Shown here: positions 1-11,900 of the stretch, piece by piece | Numbering within the stretch: the first letter of the stretch is position 1 | How the letters are laid out: each line of letters begins with the position of its first letter | Source: Undaria pinnatifida | Lineage: Eukaryota > Sar > Phaeophyceae > Laminariales > Alariaceae | Assembly (NCBI GenBank): GCA_012845835.1 | Contig: JABAKD010000010.1 | Coordinates: 3,969,288-4,033,287 of the forward strand | Direction: 5' to 3' | Length of the DNA stretch: 64,000 nucleotides | Notes under the pieces: model-generated | What the model was told of the DNA's origin: nothing | Database searches by the model: none | The model's input: only the letters and a program-made list of their open reading frames with translations | Position numbers and translations under genes: made by a program

Positions 1-295
1 ATCGGCTTGTCACGAAGAATAAACTACTTGGAATTAGCATGGGATGGTTTTGGCAGGGCATCGAAATATACGACCGCAGTTCAGGTAAGACCGCCACCTA
101 AGTTGGCTTGTCACGGGGTGGTCTTAAACTGGGTACATAACATCACTGCCGTACCCAAAAAAAATAGATTTTGATATAAATGACAGCAGTGCCTGCAGCC
201 CGCCTGATGATGCACAAATGCCACGGGCCTAGCTACACGAAGCCAAAAGCTTATGAACACTGCTGCAGATTAAGAATTTTCACCCCGACGAACGT

Positions 296-940
296 TGGCG
301 TAACCCCTTTAGAGCCCCCGAACCCCTCCCTATACTAAATCCAAGTAATTTTGTCCCCAAAAACGGGTTTCCAGTTGTAAAGGGGTTAACGCCTTCGCTG
401 CTGGAAAGTTTTTTCTTTAGAAATTTACTTGAAGTGTTCGTGTAGGGAGGGATTTTGGGACTCTAAAGGGGCTAAGGAGCCCCGCCGTCCAGAAAATACG
501 TCCACGAAAAAGTGCTAGGTACCTCTATATCTCACTTAGCATGCGTTGTAGATAACTCAACATGGTGTTGAGCACATCTGGAAATCCAACGAGATTTGGG
601 ACAGTTTGTTTGGGGTAAGTGAGGACCCTCGTCAGCCAGAAGTGTTTTGGCCCCAAAGAGGTACTCGCACTGTACCCCCATCGTGGCGCCTGCCTTACGT
701 ACCCAACCATATTGGGTACCAGGTAGTTTGTTATTAAGTCTATTTGGTTTAGGTGAGGGGCCCCGTCAGGCGGAAACGCTTTGGTCCCCGAAAAGAGGTA
801 CTCGTGTACTGTACCTCCATCGTAGCACGCGTCTCACGTACCCAACCATATTGGGCAGCGTATTAGTCTCACTGAGGAGCCCCGTCAGTCATAAACCTAC
901 TGGCCAAAAAGAGGTACATTCGTACTGTACCCCTAAAGGA
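296..940. repeat. Cluster of dispersed-family fragments, partly palindromic
   Basis: 296-390 (GTAACCCCTTTAGAGCCCCC to GTAAAGGGGTTAACG) has inverted ends and is followed at 385-475 by a diverged reverse copy of itself. Three tandem units then follow (about 610-690, 735-840, 868-940), each with GGAGCCCCGTCAG, GCCAAAAAGAGGTAC and GTACCTCCATCGTAGCACGC. Related fragments occur near 1595-1660, 2895-2925, 4935-5105, 5475-5645, 28655-28760, 30335-30505, 35690-35800, 47640-47720 and 52450-52550. Confidence 0.65.
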
Positions 941-941
941 G

Positions 942-2096
942 TTGCCGCCGAACTACAAACTTCTTGATTGTTTCCGTGTGTTGTTCGCGCACCGGCTCGC
1001 ACCAGAAGCAAAATTTTGGAGCGTGCGTGCCACATTGTCACCGGCCGGCCGCCGGATTTCTAAACAGCATCTCCCCTCTATCTCGGAGATCTGGGAGCTC
1101 GCCGGAAGGATGAGGAGGCGATTTCATGCCATGCAATCGACGATGACATCGCCTTGCCAGTTTGCAAACCGAGACCCCGCCGTCCCCCCCTTCACACGCA
1201 TTGCCCGGAAGGACGGGGGGCTTGGTTACTATGCGAACGATGCACGACTGCACCTGTACGTATACCGCTGCTTTAGACTACACAGCGCACTGACGGGCAG
1301 TGGAAGTCGCATCGCAAACATCCTGCCACCATGGGCGCGACACGCACCCTGTCTATGCATGGTTGACCGCTTTGGTGGGGGGTTGGCAGTATTCACCGCT
1401 GTAAACGTCTGCATTCGCTCGCTCAATGGGGGCGTCGCCACTGTTTCACGCAGGCGACAAGCACGACAACAAAAGCTCTCTTCTCTCGGCTGGCCATCCA
1501 CTAGTGGTGCATTTTTTTCGATGCCATCGCCTGCTGTGCTCGGCATAGATTCTAGTTTTTCTAATCCTCCGACTGGTGGTTATTGCAAAGTAAAATTAAC
1601 CCCTTTCCAACTCCACCCCTATTTTTGGGGAAAAACTACTTGGGATTAGTGTGGGACCATTTTGCCAGTTGGAGTCAAGCTCGCCACACTTCGACGTACT
1701 GTGTGTGTCATGGCGTGTCAATTTATCTCGGTGCCAAGACAACGGCCCGGTGATGCCCCGGCAGCGGAAGCGCAGCAAGCTGCCGCGACCTCCCGCGGCC
1801 ATGACAACACGGCAGCGCATAGCGATCGGCGTCGGCTCCTTCGGCCTTCTCACGGCCACACCCCCGTGGTAGGTAGCACCCTTCAATGCGTTCCCACCGA
1901 CCCTTTCATTCAGCCGTCGGGCTGACGTATTCACTGCCTGCTTCTGCTGCCGGATTTATTTGCAGGCAACGTCGGAGTGTGCTCGATCGAGCGTAGCTTC
2001 GGACGGCTGTCTGTAGTGAGTGCACTGCAGCTCCAATGGCATAGACTATACGGTAGCTTTTGCTTTTTCCGTGTGATAGACAAGGCCATCCCTCTC
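942..2096. other. Region without a recognised gene
   Basis: A 235-codon plus-strand frame (942-1649) is open but shows no known motif and is flanked by dispersed-family fragments. Nothing else is recognised up to the polypyrimidine tract at 2097. Confidence 0.4.
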
Positions 2097-2260
2097 TTCT
2101 TGTGCTTTTCTCTTTTCCTTTCCTTGCTTCCTCTTCTTGTCTTGTCCTTTCTTGCTTTTTTTGTCTTTTCTTTCCTTTCCTTTTTCGCTTTCTTTTCTTT
2201 TCTTCCCTTTTCTTTCTCTTCTTTTCTTTTCTTTGTTTTTTTTTTCCAATTGACTTGCGT
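2097..2260. repeat. Polypyrimidine tract (C/T on the plus strand)
   Basis: About 160 bp almost entirely C and T. A 40-bp piece (TTTTCTCTTTTCCTTTCCTT with TGCTTCCTCTTCTTGTCTTG) recurs at 29262-29305, so it belongs to a dispersed repeat. The long open frames here are compositional. Confidence 0.8.
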
Positions 2261-2469
2261 CTGACGTGCGTATGCGTAGTGATAGGTACTCCGTACGTGC
2301 AATATATACGTGATAGTGTTTCCTGGGTGGCAAGCGGTATAGTATTTTTTTCCAGGCGCGCGAGTAGTGAGACCGTATGCACCAGTATGGACCTGGCACA
2401 TCGTAGACTGACTCCCGATTTCACTTTTTATATGTTTTCTGGCCGAGGCGTGATATATGCGTGCACCAC

Positions 2470-2584
2470 CCTTTGGTTGGTTTGTGTTTTTTCCCTGGGG
2501 TATTCCTCAGCTAGCTCCAGAGTGACTGGAGCCTGTCCTGTGACCACGGACTTGATTGTGCGAGATAATTTGAGAACAACAACC

Positions 2585-2647
<63 letters not shown>

Positions 2648-2675
2648 GCAACAACGACAACAACAACAACAACAA
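2470..2675 (+). mobile_element. CAA-tailed element (second SINE-like family), copy 1
   Basis: It shares TTTGTGTTTTTTCCCTGGGG, a GAGTGACTGGAGCCTGTCC block and GTGACCACGGACTTGATT with copies at 23351-23570 (reverse) and 62015-62125. It ends in GAGAACAACAAC running into a (CAA)n array of about 95 bp. The array begins exactly where the shared body ends, so the microsatellite is the element's tail. No coding capacity; only the 3' part may be present. Confidence 0.7.
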
Positions 2676-3066
2676 GTGCGGTAGTGTTATGAGAGGCTTA
2701 GTTTGGGTAAGTAAGCTATCGGTTAGCCATTTTGCAAGTGGTCAAACGGACTAATACCCCACTATTACCTTAACAAATGGCGTCGTCGACAGACCAAGGG
2801 TTTTTGGGGTCGTGGGTGCGAGTCCCACATCCACCAAGTAATAAACTTTTTCAGACTTCCCCATGTCGAACTTGAATTTTTCCGTTGTAACACTACTGCC
2901 TCTATCGTCGTAGCACGCGTCGATTTATTTTTTTAATGCTTAGGCCATGGGCTTGGCCATCAGGCTGGTTGCATTTTCAGACGAGTGTGTTAAATTAATG
3001 GTGGGGGACACAGAGTGCCCCCTGCAGGTCTGCCAATTGAGCAGGTCCTCGGAGAGTACTCACTTT

Positions 3067-4317
3067 CGTTCCTTCGTAGAGATGTAGCTTTATTCGTTTC
3101 CACCAGAGCCCGGAACAGCTTCTGAGATCGGAGGCACGTGCCTCCGATCTAATTCCCAACTTTCCCGAATATAAACCGCCAACCTTATCATACGAAACCC
3201 ATCCAAATGATCTCAAATTCGGATAATTACAGGCCTTTCGAGGCCGTATCTTATCACGTGCTACTATACGATGTACAAGTATATCATAGAGGTATATGGG
3301 GTAATGGGGTCCCTTTGGGGCACTTTTTTGTTCAGTGGTTCGGTGTCACTCACTCGCGCGCGTGACCCCCTTGCTATTCCTTGCGGTCACAGGCTTTTTC
3401 GTGCTGTTTTTTTTTTCAACATTCTCTCGATCGACATAATTAACACGAAAAGGGGCGGTTAGCTATGCGCTGCACCAAAAAAACCGCCGGTCGCGCTTTT
3501 TTCAGTGAGGTACAGAGTGTAACTCGCGCGACTGGCTCAAATCAAGCAGTGAAAATTGAGGGTACCCCCCCTACCCCGTAGGCTTGATCTGAAACGGTTT
3601 CTGAAGGACGTTTTTTTTTTTTTTTTTTTTTTTTGCTCCTCAATTCAAAATCGTCGGAAAGTGCTCATTTTACTTTTTCGCATGACGATTCTCGTCGTTT
3701 ACCTGGGCCACATGGGATTTTTTCATCCGCGATATAAAGCAGGTTTATTTTTTTATCCGCTTATATCTTACCACGCGTCTTCTGCAGGAGGATGAAGTGT
3801 AATATTAACTGTTTTATGGTTGGGCTTGTGGTGATACAGTAGTACCCTTTAGTATGCCCTTGTGTAGCTCTCGCGCGCCGCGTACAACAGGCCGATATAA
3901 GCGGCGTGCTCGTACAATCGCAGCATGTTGTGTGTCCATGGACGCTGCGATATGATATTATAGGAGGTAGCACGTTTTCTGGCACTATTAGACGTTTTCC
4001 CGAATGACAGTCAGGGCTCCCTAACCCCGAACCGCCCGAAACGAATACTACCTGGTATCATGTACCTCATGTATGTACTTTTTTTTTCCGTTTTTTTTTT
4101 GTTGTTGCTGTGTATACCAGGGGTATAGATTATGTTAAGATACGGCCTCGAAAGGCCTGTAATTATCCGATTTTGAGATAATTTGGATGGGTTTCGTATG
4201 ATAAGGTTGGCGGTTTATATTCGGGAAAGTTAGGAAGTAGATCGGAGGCACGTGCCTCCGATCTCAGAAGCTGTCTCGGGCTCTGCTGGAAACGAGGATT
4301 ACCTACGAAGGCCCCAT
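3067..4317. mobile_element. Foldback element with inverted repeats of about 160-190 bp
   Basis: 3067-3262 and 4128-4317 are reverse complements with few mismatches, apart from a length difference near the outer ends. Each arm contains a perfect 26-bp palindrome centred on GGCACGTGCC (near 3125-3150 and 4240-4265). The 870-bp interior has poly-T runs and no gene. This fits a non-autonomous inverted-repeat transposon. Confidence 0.75.
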
Positions 4318-4934
4318 GGATGGGATTTTTTCGCTTCACGTTCAGGGTTTCACGTTTCCAGTTTTTTCTTCCCATAAAGAAAAAAAAAAAAAATCAAGTT
4401 TGGGGTGAGAGGTGGAGAGGTGCTCAAGCCACCACCGAGCCATCCCGCGCGGCGGTAGGGGGGGTGCAGCAGAAGGTTCAAAGAATTTTCTGAGCTCCTA
4501 ACGCAAGGAGCTAGCTCACTTTCTCACCCGAAAAATGTCATTCGAAGGCATTCGTTCGCACTTGCTTATTACTTCAACCCGACCAAGCTTGTTTGCCTTA
4601 CTTGTAGTCCTAAAAACAATACGAAACAATGTTCACTCGTGAAATTACTTGATTAATGACTAACCGATAGTAGTTCCTCGCTTGAGGAGCTCACAATCGG
4701 ACAGGTACATTATTCGTTAATCCAACAACCGCAACCCCTACACCGCACTACAACATAGAGAGAGGGATGTCTCCACCCTGAGAAAAGGCCAAAAACACAG
4801 AGCCAGACCGAGCGCACCTTAACCCCTACCCTACCGTGTAGCGTGTGTCGTCGTGCCTCATGCATGATGGGGCCCGCTCGTGAAGAGAGCACACGACATC
4901 TGGACGGACGCAGCGAGGGACGCGCGCAGCGATA

Positions 4935-5105
4935 GAGGCATAACCCGGAGGTATACCTCTTTTTGGCGAAAAATATTTTCTGAGTTACGGGGCGGGGCGC
5001 CTCAATCAATCCCTTCAGGGCCCCACTGAACCGTCGCCTATACTATTTCCAAGTAGTTTTGTCCCCTAAAACGGGTTTCCAGAGTTGTGAAGGCGTTAGT
5101 TATGA
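4935..5105. repeat. Dispersed-family fragment
   Basis: Reverse-orientation copy of the 296-940 family: GGAGGTATACCTCTTTTTGGC, then CCAAGTAGTTTTGTCCCC and AACGGGTTTCCAGAG. Confidence 0.6.
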
Positions 5106-5109
5106 CCCA

Positions 5110-6403
5110 AAATCGTCGGAATGGATATGTCATTCTTGTTTTGCACCACAGTACTGTATGTATTGAGACATTTTTTTTTGTTAATCTATTGTTGTCTCAC
5201 ATTAACTCTTGTCAAAAATCGAGAGTCCGCGGCCACAGAGAGGCGCTGGAGCCCTAGGAAGATCCGAAAACCTACAAACAAAATCAAAATTCGTCCGGGA
5301 AATGCTACGCTTTCCCACACCTAAAAACGCACGATACGAAGAAGGCGCACAAGTGAAATAATCCAATGTGCAAACTGAACTCACATGGCCGCGGGTATCC
5401 ATTCAACTACAGCGTAGACTATATAGGCCATCGGGTTGCACTTTGTTAATCTCAGTTTACTCACAATCGGTGTCTTGGACGATGTAATAGACCCTTTTCC
5501 AGCTCCCATATTTTTCCTAGTCTAACTCCAAGTGTTTTGTCGTAATGTCGGGACTGCCGTGTTAAAAGGGTTGAGCGAGGAGCCCCAGACGAAAAAAAAT
5601 GTGCACCTCTAAAACCACGGTAGCATGTATGTGTTGAGGCGCTTAACACGTTGAGGCCGTACTGGGGACCGGCATGTCCATACAATATCAACCCGATTTC
5701 TTAGAAACGTGAAACGCGCGACAGTATTAACCATAGTCTAAGGGTAACAGACTTGCGACTTCGAGACATGGGGGATGACAAAACCAAAGTCTCAAACAGG
5801 AAGCACATGCGACACACATGCAGATATTACACCAGCATGATCCAACACCAACACACCGCATTGAGTTAACAACACATGATTTAGTCACCCGCGTCCACCG
5901 CGTTGATGGACCGCAACATTGCAGTTGGCGCCCAGAATCACCTGGCTGGACGAGCGATATCTCAAAAGAAGCCAGCGAACAACAACGATTGCGGCACGTT
6001 TTTCGGTATCACTATCAATTTGATATTAGTATTGAATGTTTAGGCAGAAAGAACACACGCTCTCACTTCTCACCCACATACTTGGAAGATATCCTCTACG
6101 TAAAAAAAAAAAAGAGCTCGTACAGCGGCAGGGTCACACTGTAATATAAACGACAACAATTTCAAGGACGTCCGGCCGGCACGTCGACGCGTTAACAGCG
6201 ACAACAGTAGCTAGCTCCCAACTCATACGAGCGTGCGGGCGCAGAGAAGCTGACTGAACCGCGACGACATACCGACAAATAAATTACCAAGCCCTCCCCC
6301 CTACCGCCAAGCTCCCCCCCACCCCCCCCCCCCTCTTGAACGAGCGGTGGAGTGAACCTTCAGTCTGCTCCTCGAGTGTACTGGGGCAAGAATCATAACA
6401 TAA
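5110..6403. other. Intergenic region, no gene seen
   Basis: A decayed reverse CAA-tailed-element fragment may lie at about 5165-5260 (TTGTTGTCTCACATTAACTC), and a dispersed-family fragment lies at 5475-5645. The remainder has only short frames. Confidence 0.4.
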
Positions 6404-7490
6404 AGCAACTTACCGAGGGAGTGTTCAGTAGAGCATAATATACTCTGGAGATACCCGGTATCCACCCGATACCGGGTATCTACCCGGGTATGATCATACA
6501 ACCAGGTGTGGGTAGTCAGGTACCTCTGGGTACCGCTAAACACTCCCTCGCAACGCACACAAAAAGGTGGCATCGTGTAGCACACCGACGCATTGCTGTG
6601 ATCGTCCAACACGACCTGATGCAGCCGGGCCACCGACTCGAGTATACAGGGCCCCGCATAAAAAGCAACTCACCAACGGAGTGTTCAGTAGCGTATATAC
6701 TTTGGATATAGCCGGGTACCTACCCGATACTCGGGTATTTACCGGAGTACATCATACGAGCAGGCTTGTACCCGGGTGCCTCATGAGTACATATCTTACT
6801 GAACACACCCTTGCAACTTACACACAAAACGTGGCACTAAGCAGCACGTCGGTGCACTGGTATTGCGGTATTGTCGCCAACCAATGACCTCACTTGCTGC
6901 ACACGAGCCACCAGTACAACATTTACTCTCGAGATATCCGCTTGTCTACCCGAGCACGACCACGCAACAGGTATATTCCCCGGATATCGCTGAGCGTGTA
7001 CCCTCTCAGTGGAGAATACACTCTGAAGATACTCAGGTATCTGCCCAGGTATGATCAAATACAACCAGGTTTGGTACCCGGGTACCGCGGAGATTGCCTG
7101 ATACCTGGTATACCCTACACGCTTGCAACTTAAGACAAAACAAGTGGCATCAAGCGGCGCATCGATGTGCTGCTGTGGTCGTCCACCAATGAGCCCACTT
7201 GTGGCAAACGGGCCGCTGACTCGATAAAACTAGGGCACCGATCAAGAGCAACTTACCAGCGGAGTATTCAGTAGAGTATAATCTCTGTAAATACCCGGGT
7301 ATCTACCCGATACTCGTACAACCAGGTTTGGTACCCGGTTACCCCGGAGTATATTACCTGGTACCCTACAAAACACACCCTTGCAACTTACACACAAAAA
7401 AAGTTGCATTAAGCCGCACATCGGCGCATTGCTATTGACGTCCACCAAATCATCCCCACATATAGCAGAGGCCGACGACTGGCCACCAGG
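6404..7490. repeat. Four-unit tandem array, about 260-300 bp per unit
   Basis: Units start near GCAACTTACC at 6404, 6665, about 6950 and 7248. Each contains GGAGTGTTCAGTAG, a stretch of ACCCGGGTAT-type short palindromes, ACACACCCTTGCAACTTAC and a GTGGCAT..GTCCACCAA segment. The third unit is the most decayed. No gene is seen. Confidence 0.75.
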
Positions 7491-7919
7491 GGTGGGGGGA
7501 AGACCGAGCGAAACAAAAAAAAGGCTTGACCTCCCAACGCACACCGATGCCCCACCCAGCCTGCCCACCACGACCAAACAACAACTTGTCGACCAGACGG
7601 GCGGGAGAAGGGAGCAACGCAAAACTACAGTGGACCTGTATACCCTACGGCTACAGATAGTGGTAGCATTACCTGTGACTGTTATATATTCATAAACAAC
7701 ATACTTGAATAAATTTCCCCTCATTTAGTCACTTCGCGTATTTGGTAGCACTATGATATACGATTACAATTGTCTTGTTTTTGGTAGTCACGTATGGTAA
7801 GGTGCGCCTTCGATATCGGCAGTAGAAGAAACGCCTCCCCGAAACCCCAGGCAAACGCACAGGCAAAGGCGGCGGCAGGGACCTCTGGCGGAAAGTTCCA
7901 CCCCTCTGCACGCGAAACA

Positions 7920-8320
7920 CTTCTTTAGGCTGAAACAGCTAGCAACATCAGCCAGACAACAAAAAGCACAAACCGAGGTATCGAAGAAAGACATTCTTCA
8001 GGGTCAAGTCCAGCTACTGCAGGAACATCATCAAGAAGCCAAAGGAATTATCCAAAGGAACTATCCAAAGGCACTATACGAGGCATCGAAGCCAGACACC
8101 AAAAGCACTCCCCGAGGCATAGAAAAAAACACTTCTTCAGGCTTAAAGTACACAGTATCACCAGCCAGAAGATCGACGCACGGTAACTTGTCCATGGCAT
8201 CGAAGGCAATCGAAGAAAACACTTCTTCAGGCTCAAGTACGCAGTAGAGTAGTAACACCAGCCAAAAGCCAAGATCACTATCCGAGGCACCGAAGAAAAC
8301 AAAACACACCACACCACAAA
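7920..8320. repeat. Tandem array with ACACTTCTTCAGGCT units
   Basis: Four diverged units of about 90-130 bp, each with AACACTTCTTCAGGCTCAAG, CAGCCA(G/A)A and CCGAGGCATCGAAG. It lies downstream of the ankyrin gene's stop codon. Confidence 0.65.
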
Positions 8321-8968
8321 GCACAGCACAACACACAGCACAACCCTATACCAGGTACAACACAACACCTCTTAAGAGTCCGCAACGTCCCCCCGTCGCA
8401 GCTCCTCAACGCGCGCTACACTTGCCGCCATCTGCTCATGAACGCGGAGGGGACAGGGAGGGGCTGCCTTCTCCCCGTCCCCCCTTTCCCAAGACATCAC
8501 CGTGGAAGGCACTGACTGTAGAGCACACGCGCTAATCACAACGAGCGGGGCAAACAAAGTAGCAAAATAGCCCCTTTCCGGAAGTGCAACGTAAAAAAAA
8601 ACGTCTCTCAAAAAAGTAATAAGCGCCAGCCTATAGCGGCAACTCTCCAAAGGGGGAAGGGCCCCGCCAAAGGGGACCTTCGTTCCTCCCTTCCTTTCTT
8701 CCTTTCACTCCTTTCTTTCTCCCCTTCGCCTTCTTCTGCACGACGACAGCGGCGACAACTACGACAACATCCACGAGAGAGAAAAAAAAGAATCACCTGC
8801 ACAAACTTCAAGCCTGCGCAGCGACACGACAGCAAAAACAGCGCCAGCTACCTCACTCGGCCGGGAGTGTTCGCTGCATAGCCCCCTTCTGCCCCTCGCT
8901 CCGGCTCACTTACCAAGCCTAACGCGGGTCAATGTCCAATCCAACCAGCCCCACCCGCAACCTCCAAC

Positions 8969-11900
8969 TCAGTCAGCCCCACCAGCCCCCAGAGAATGGG
9001 GCTGCTGCGATGATCCATCGAATTGAAGCATCCCCCAATCATCCCCCACACCAAACACATCGGGGTGAAGATCGCCAAACCCATCAAATCCACCGTCCGG
9101 CTCCTCCGTCCCGGGCGTCGGAGAACAACACGCCGCAGCACGCACCCCCGCGCTGCTTGCCCCCACCAACCCCATTTCCTCCTCCGGAGGGGCCTCCGCC
9201 GCGTTTCGGCGGCCCGCCCGCAGTATCGCCCCGACCCCGCCCCCGGCTACCCCGCAAGATATTTCCATCGATCTTGTCACGGAGGTATTTCCCTTGGACC
9301 GTCCCAAGCAGGAGCTTTCAACGGGCTTTCCCACGCAGGCGTTTCCCGCGGGGTTTCTCATGCAGGTATTTTCCACGGCCCGGCCGCTCGCGTCCACGTC
9401 CGGGCCGCTCTCTCCGGTAAGCCCCGTCCGGGCGTGTGACCTCCGCCGCCATGGTTGAACGACGCGGGGGGTGTCCGCGGCAACGGCGGCGGTAGCGGAT
9501 GTAATGGCGGTGGTGAGGGTAGCAGTGGCGGCGGTGGCGGGTACGGTTGGGGTAGCGGTAGCGGCGCGCGCGGTGCTGGCGGCGGGGGCAGCGGCGGCGG
9601 AGGTACTACCTTCGCCATCCTTGGCACCAGCGGCCAACGCCTCCGCGCGTTTTACGGCCGCCCGCGCGGCAGGAGGAACGTAACGATTCGGGCTTCGCTT
9701 GATAGGCGATCTGGCCGAACTCGCCTCCGAGCTCTGGGGCCGGCTCCACACGGTCGACGCGGATGCCGGCAACGATCCCTCGGCCCTGCCTTTGCCTCCA
9801 CCACCACCACCACCGCCGCCTCCGCCGCTAAATTTGCGACTTTGCTCGCTTTTCTCGAGCAAGGCACAGATGGTCTGCACGAGCAAAGTGCAGGGGACGG
9901 GCGGGGAGAGGGAGCGAAGCGTATCGGTGGGGGAGTCGCGCCTAGCTAGCCGCGTTTTCCATTGGCTGTCAATCGGCGGACGTTTCAATTCTCCAGACAT
10001 AGGTGAGTGATACCAGCTGCTGTTTTCAAGGTTACATCTTGGCAGGAAAAGGCCTGCCTCAGACTGGCGCCCTGCGTGCCCTTTTCTACGATTCTTGTCC
10101 AACCACTCTTAAAATAGTAGGACAAAACAGCAGAAAACGCTTCTTCTACTTCTAACTGAAGCCACAAAAAAAAAAAGTCATAGCCTTACAGCTCTTCATA
10201 CAGCACAGCGCACGTTTTTAGAACGCCGTTTAAACAGTTTTTAGAAAGCTTTGGCAAGACAAAAAAAACACCACAGAGGTAAGAACGCAAACCTTCGACC
10301 CCGCTTACCTCTCGCCGCTCGCTCGACACGTCGCTTTCAAAGCTCTGGCCCGGGCGTTCCATGAGGTCGTCTTTAGCAGACGACGTTGCGCCCCACTGCA
10401 GAAGAAGCTCGACGATGGCAGCGTGCCCTGCGCTGCACGCGCGATGCAGCGGGGTGCACTTCCACTTGTCTCTTGCATCGACGACAGAGCTAGCAGACAA
10501 GGCCGGAGGGATGGGAGGCGAAGGGTGGGGGTGGGGGCGGGGTGGGGGTGGGGTGGTCGTCAACGATGGTCGGCAGTTTCTCGCAGGGCACGGTTCTTTG
10601 GAAATTCGTGGAACGCCCCTTCCACATTCGAGGAACGCCGCGAAAAAAAAAACACGTCGGAATTCGCCATGTTGCTGAAACCGGCTACGTACGGGGTGCG
10701 CATTTCTTCTTGTTGACGGACGACGCTCGAACAGCGGGACACACGAGAAATCGCCATCGGGTAAACCGCGCAGACGTCCATCTTCCGCTCCGCAAATTCA
10801 GCACACCTTCACTAACCACACTTTCACTAACCACACCGCTACAGGATATGCAGACTAACAACAGAGCCGATTAGCGCTGCTCCCTCGTCAACAAACCACG
10901 ACGCCACAGAACGTACAAAAATCACAACAGAGCCGATTAACCGCCGTGCGCCCTCATCAACACACGACGACGCGACATAACCACAACAGAGCCGATTACC
11001 CGTGTACACCCCCATCAACAATTCCCCTTGGACCCTTCTCGATTAACCATGCATCTCCATCGGCAACTCTTCTCCAACCGTTTTCGATTAATCATCCGCT
11101 CCCATCGACAACTCCTCCTCGACCCTTTTCGATCAACCATGCACTCCCGTCAACACCTCTCCGATCCTTTTCGATCAAACATGCACTCCCTACCAACAAC
11201 TCCTGTCCGACCCTGATCGATTAACCATGCACCCCCATCAACTCCGTCTCGACCCTTTGGGATTAACCCTGCACTCCCATCTACACCTCCCCGTCGATCC
11301 TTTGGGAATACACTCGTGCATCTCCATCAAAAACCCCTCTCCGACCCTGTCCTCGGCAGCTCACCCGGCGTCGAGAATAGCTTTCGCCGCTCCCAGGTGC
11401 CCCTCCAGGCACGCCCGGTGCAGCGGGGTGCACCCCCACCTATCGCTGGCCGAGACCTCCACGCTTCTGCGGGCCAATAGTCCCACCATTTCCGCCGAGC
11501 CAGCAAGACACGCGAGGTGCAGCGGCCGGTAGTCGCCGCGGCGCGTGAGTGCATCGACGTCGGCGCAGGTCGAACCGGCGCCTCTCGGTTCAAGGAGCGC
11601 ACGCGCGGAGGCAACGTCGCAGCTTTGGGCGCACCGGTGTAACGCCGAGTACCTGTCTCGCCGGGCAAAAAAAATGCGCGAAAGGAAGGGGAAAACGAAA
11701 AAAATGCGGGGAGGGGAAGGGAAGGGAAGGCGAAAATAGGCGCGAGAGGGAAAGCAAAACGCCTTTTATTATGTGCCCGAAAAAATACAGTGTGAATGGA
11801 ATAAAACACAAATACAAGGAGGCGCGAATATTATAAAAACAACGAACAGAATCGTAGGAGGCCCGAACAGAGAGAACAGCGAAAAATAGGAATGAAGAGA

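Noticed and set aside
942-1649. 235-codon plus-strand open frame
   Set aside because: No motif is recognised, composition matches the surroundings, and dispersed-repeat fragments lie on both sides. Open frames of this length can arise by chance in GC-balanced DNA.
2046-2424. Lys/Glu/Arg-rich minus-strand frames
   Set aside because: They are the translation of a polypyrimidine tract that belongs to a dispersed repeat.
2770-2840. Possible tRNA gene (B-box-like GGGTGCGAGTCCC)
   Set aside because: No cloverleaf could be folded; the A-box spacing is wrong. More likely another tRNA-like retroposon head. Similar B-box-like sites near 32390 (minus) and 50390 were dismissed for the same reason.
8372-8500. 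Possible extra last exon of the ankyrin gene (VHEQMAASVARVEELRRG then stop)
   Set aside because: It looks coding-like, but exon 5 already ends in a stop and no donor of matching phase before that stop is convincing.
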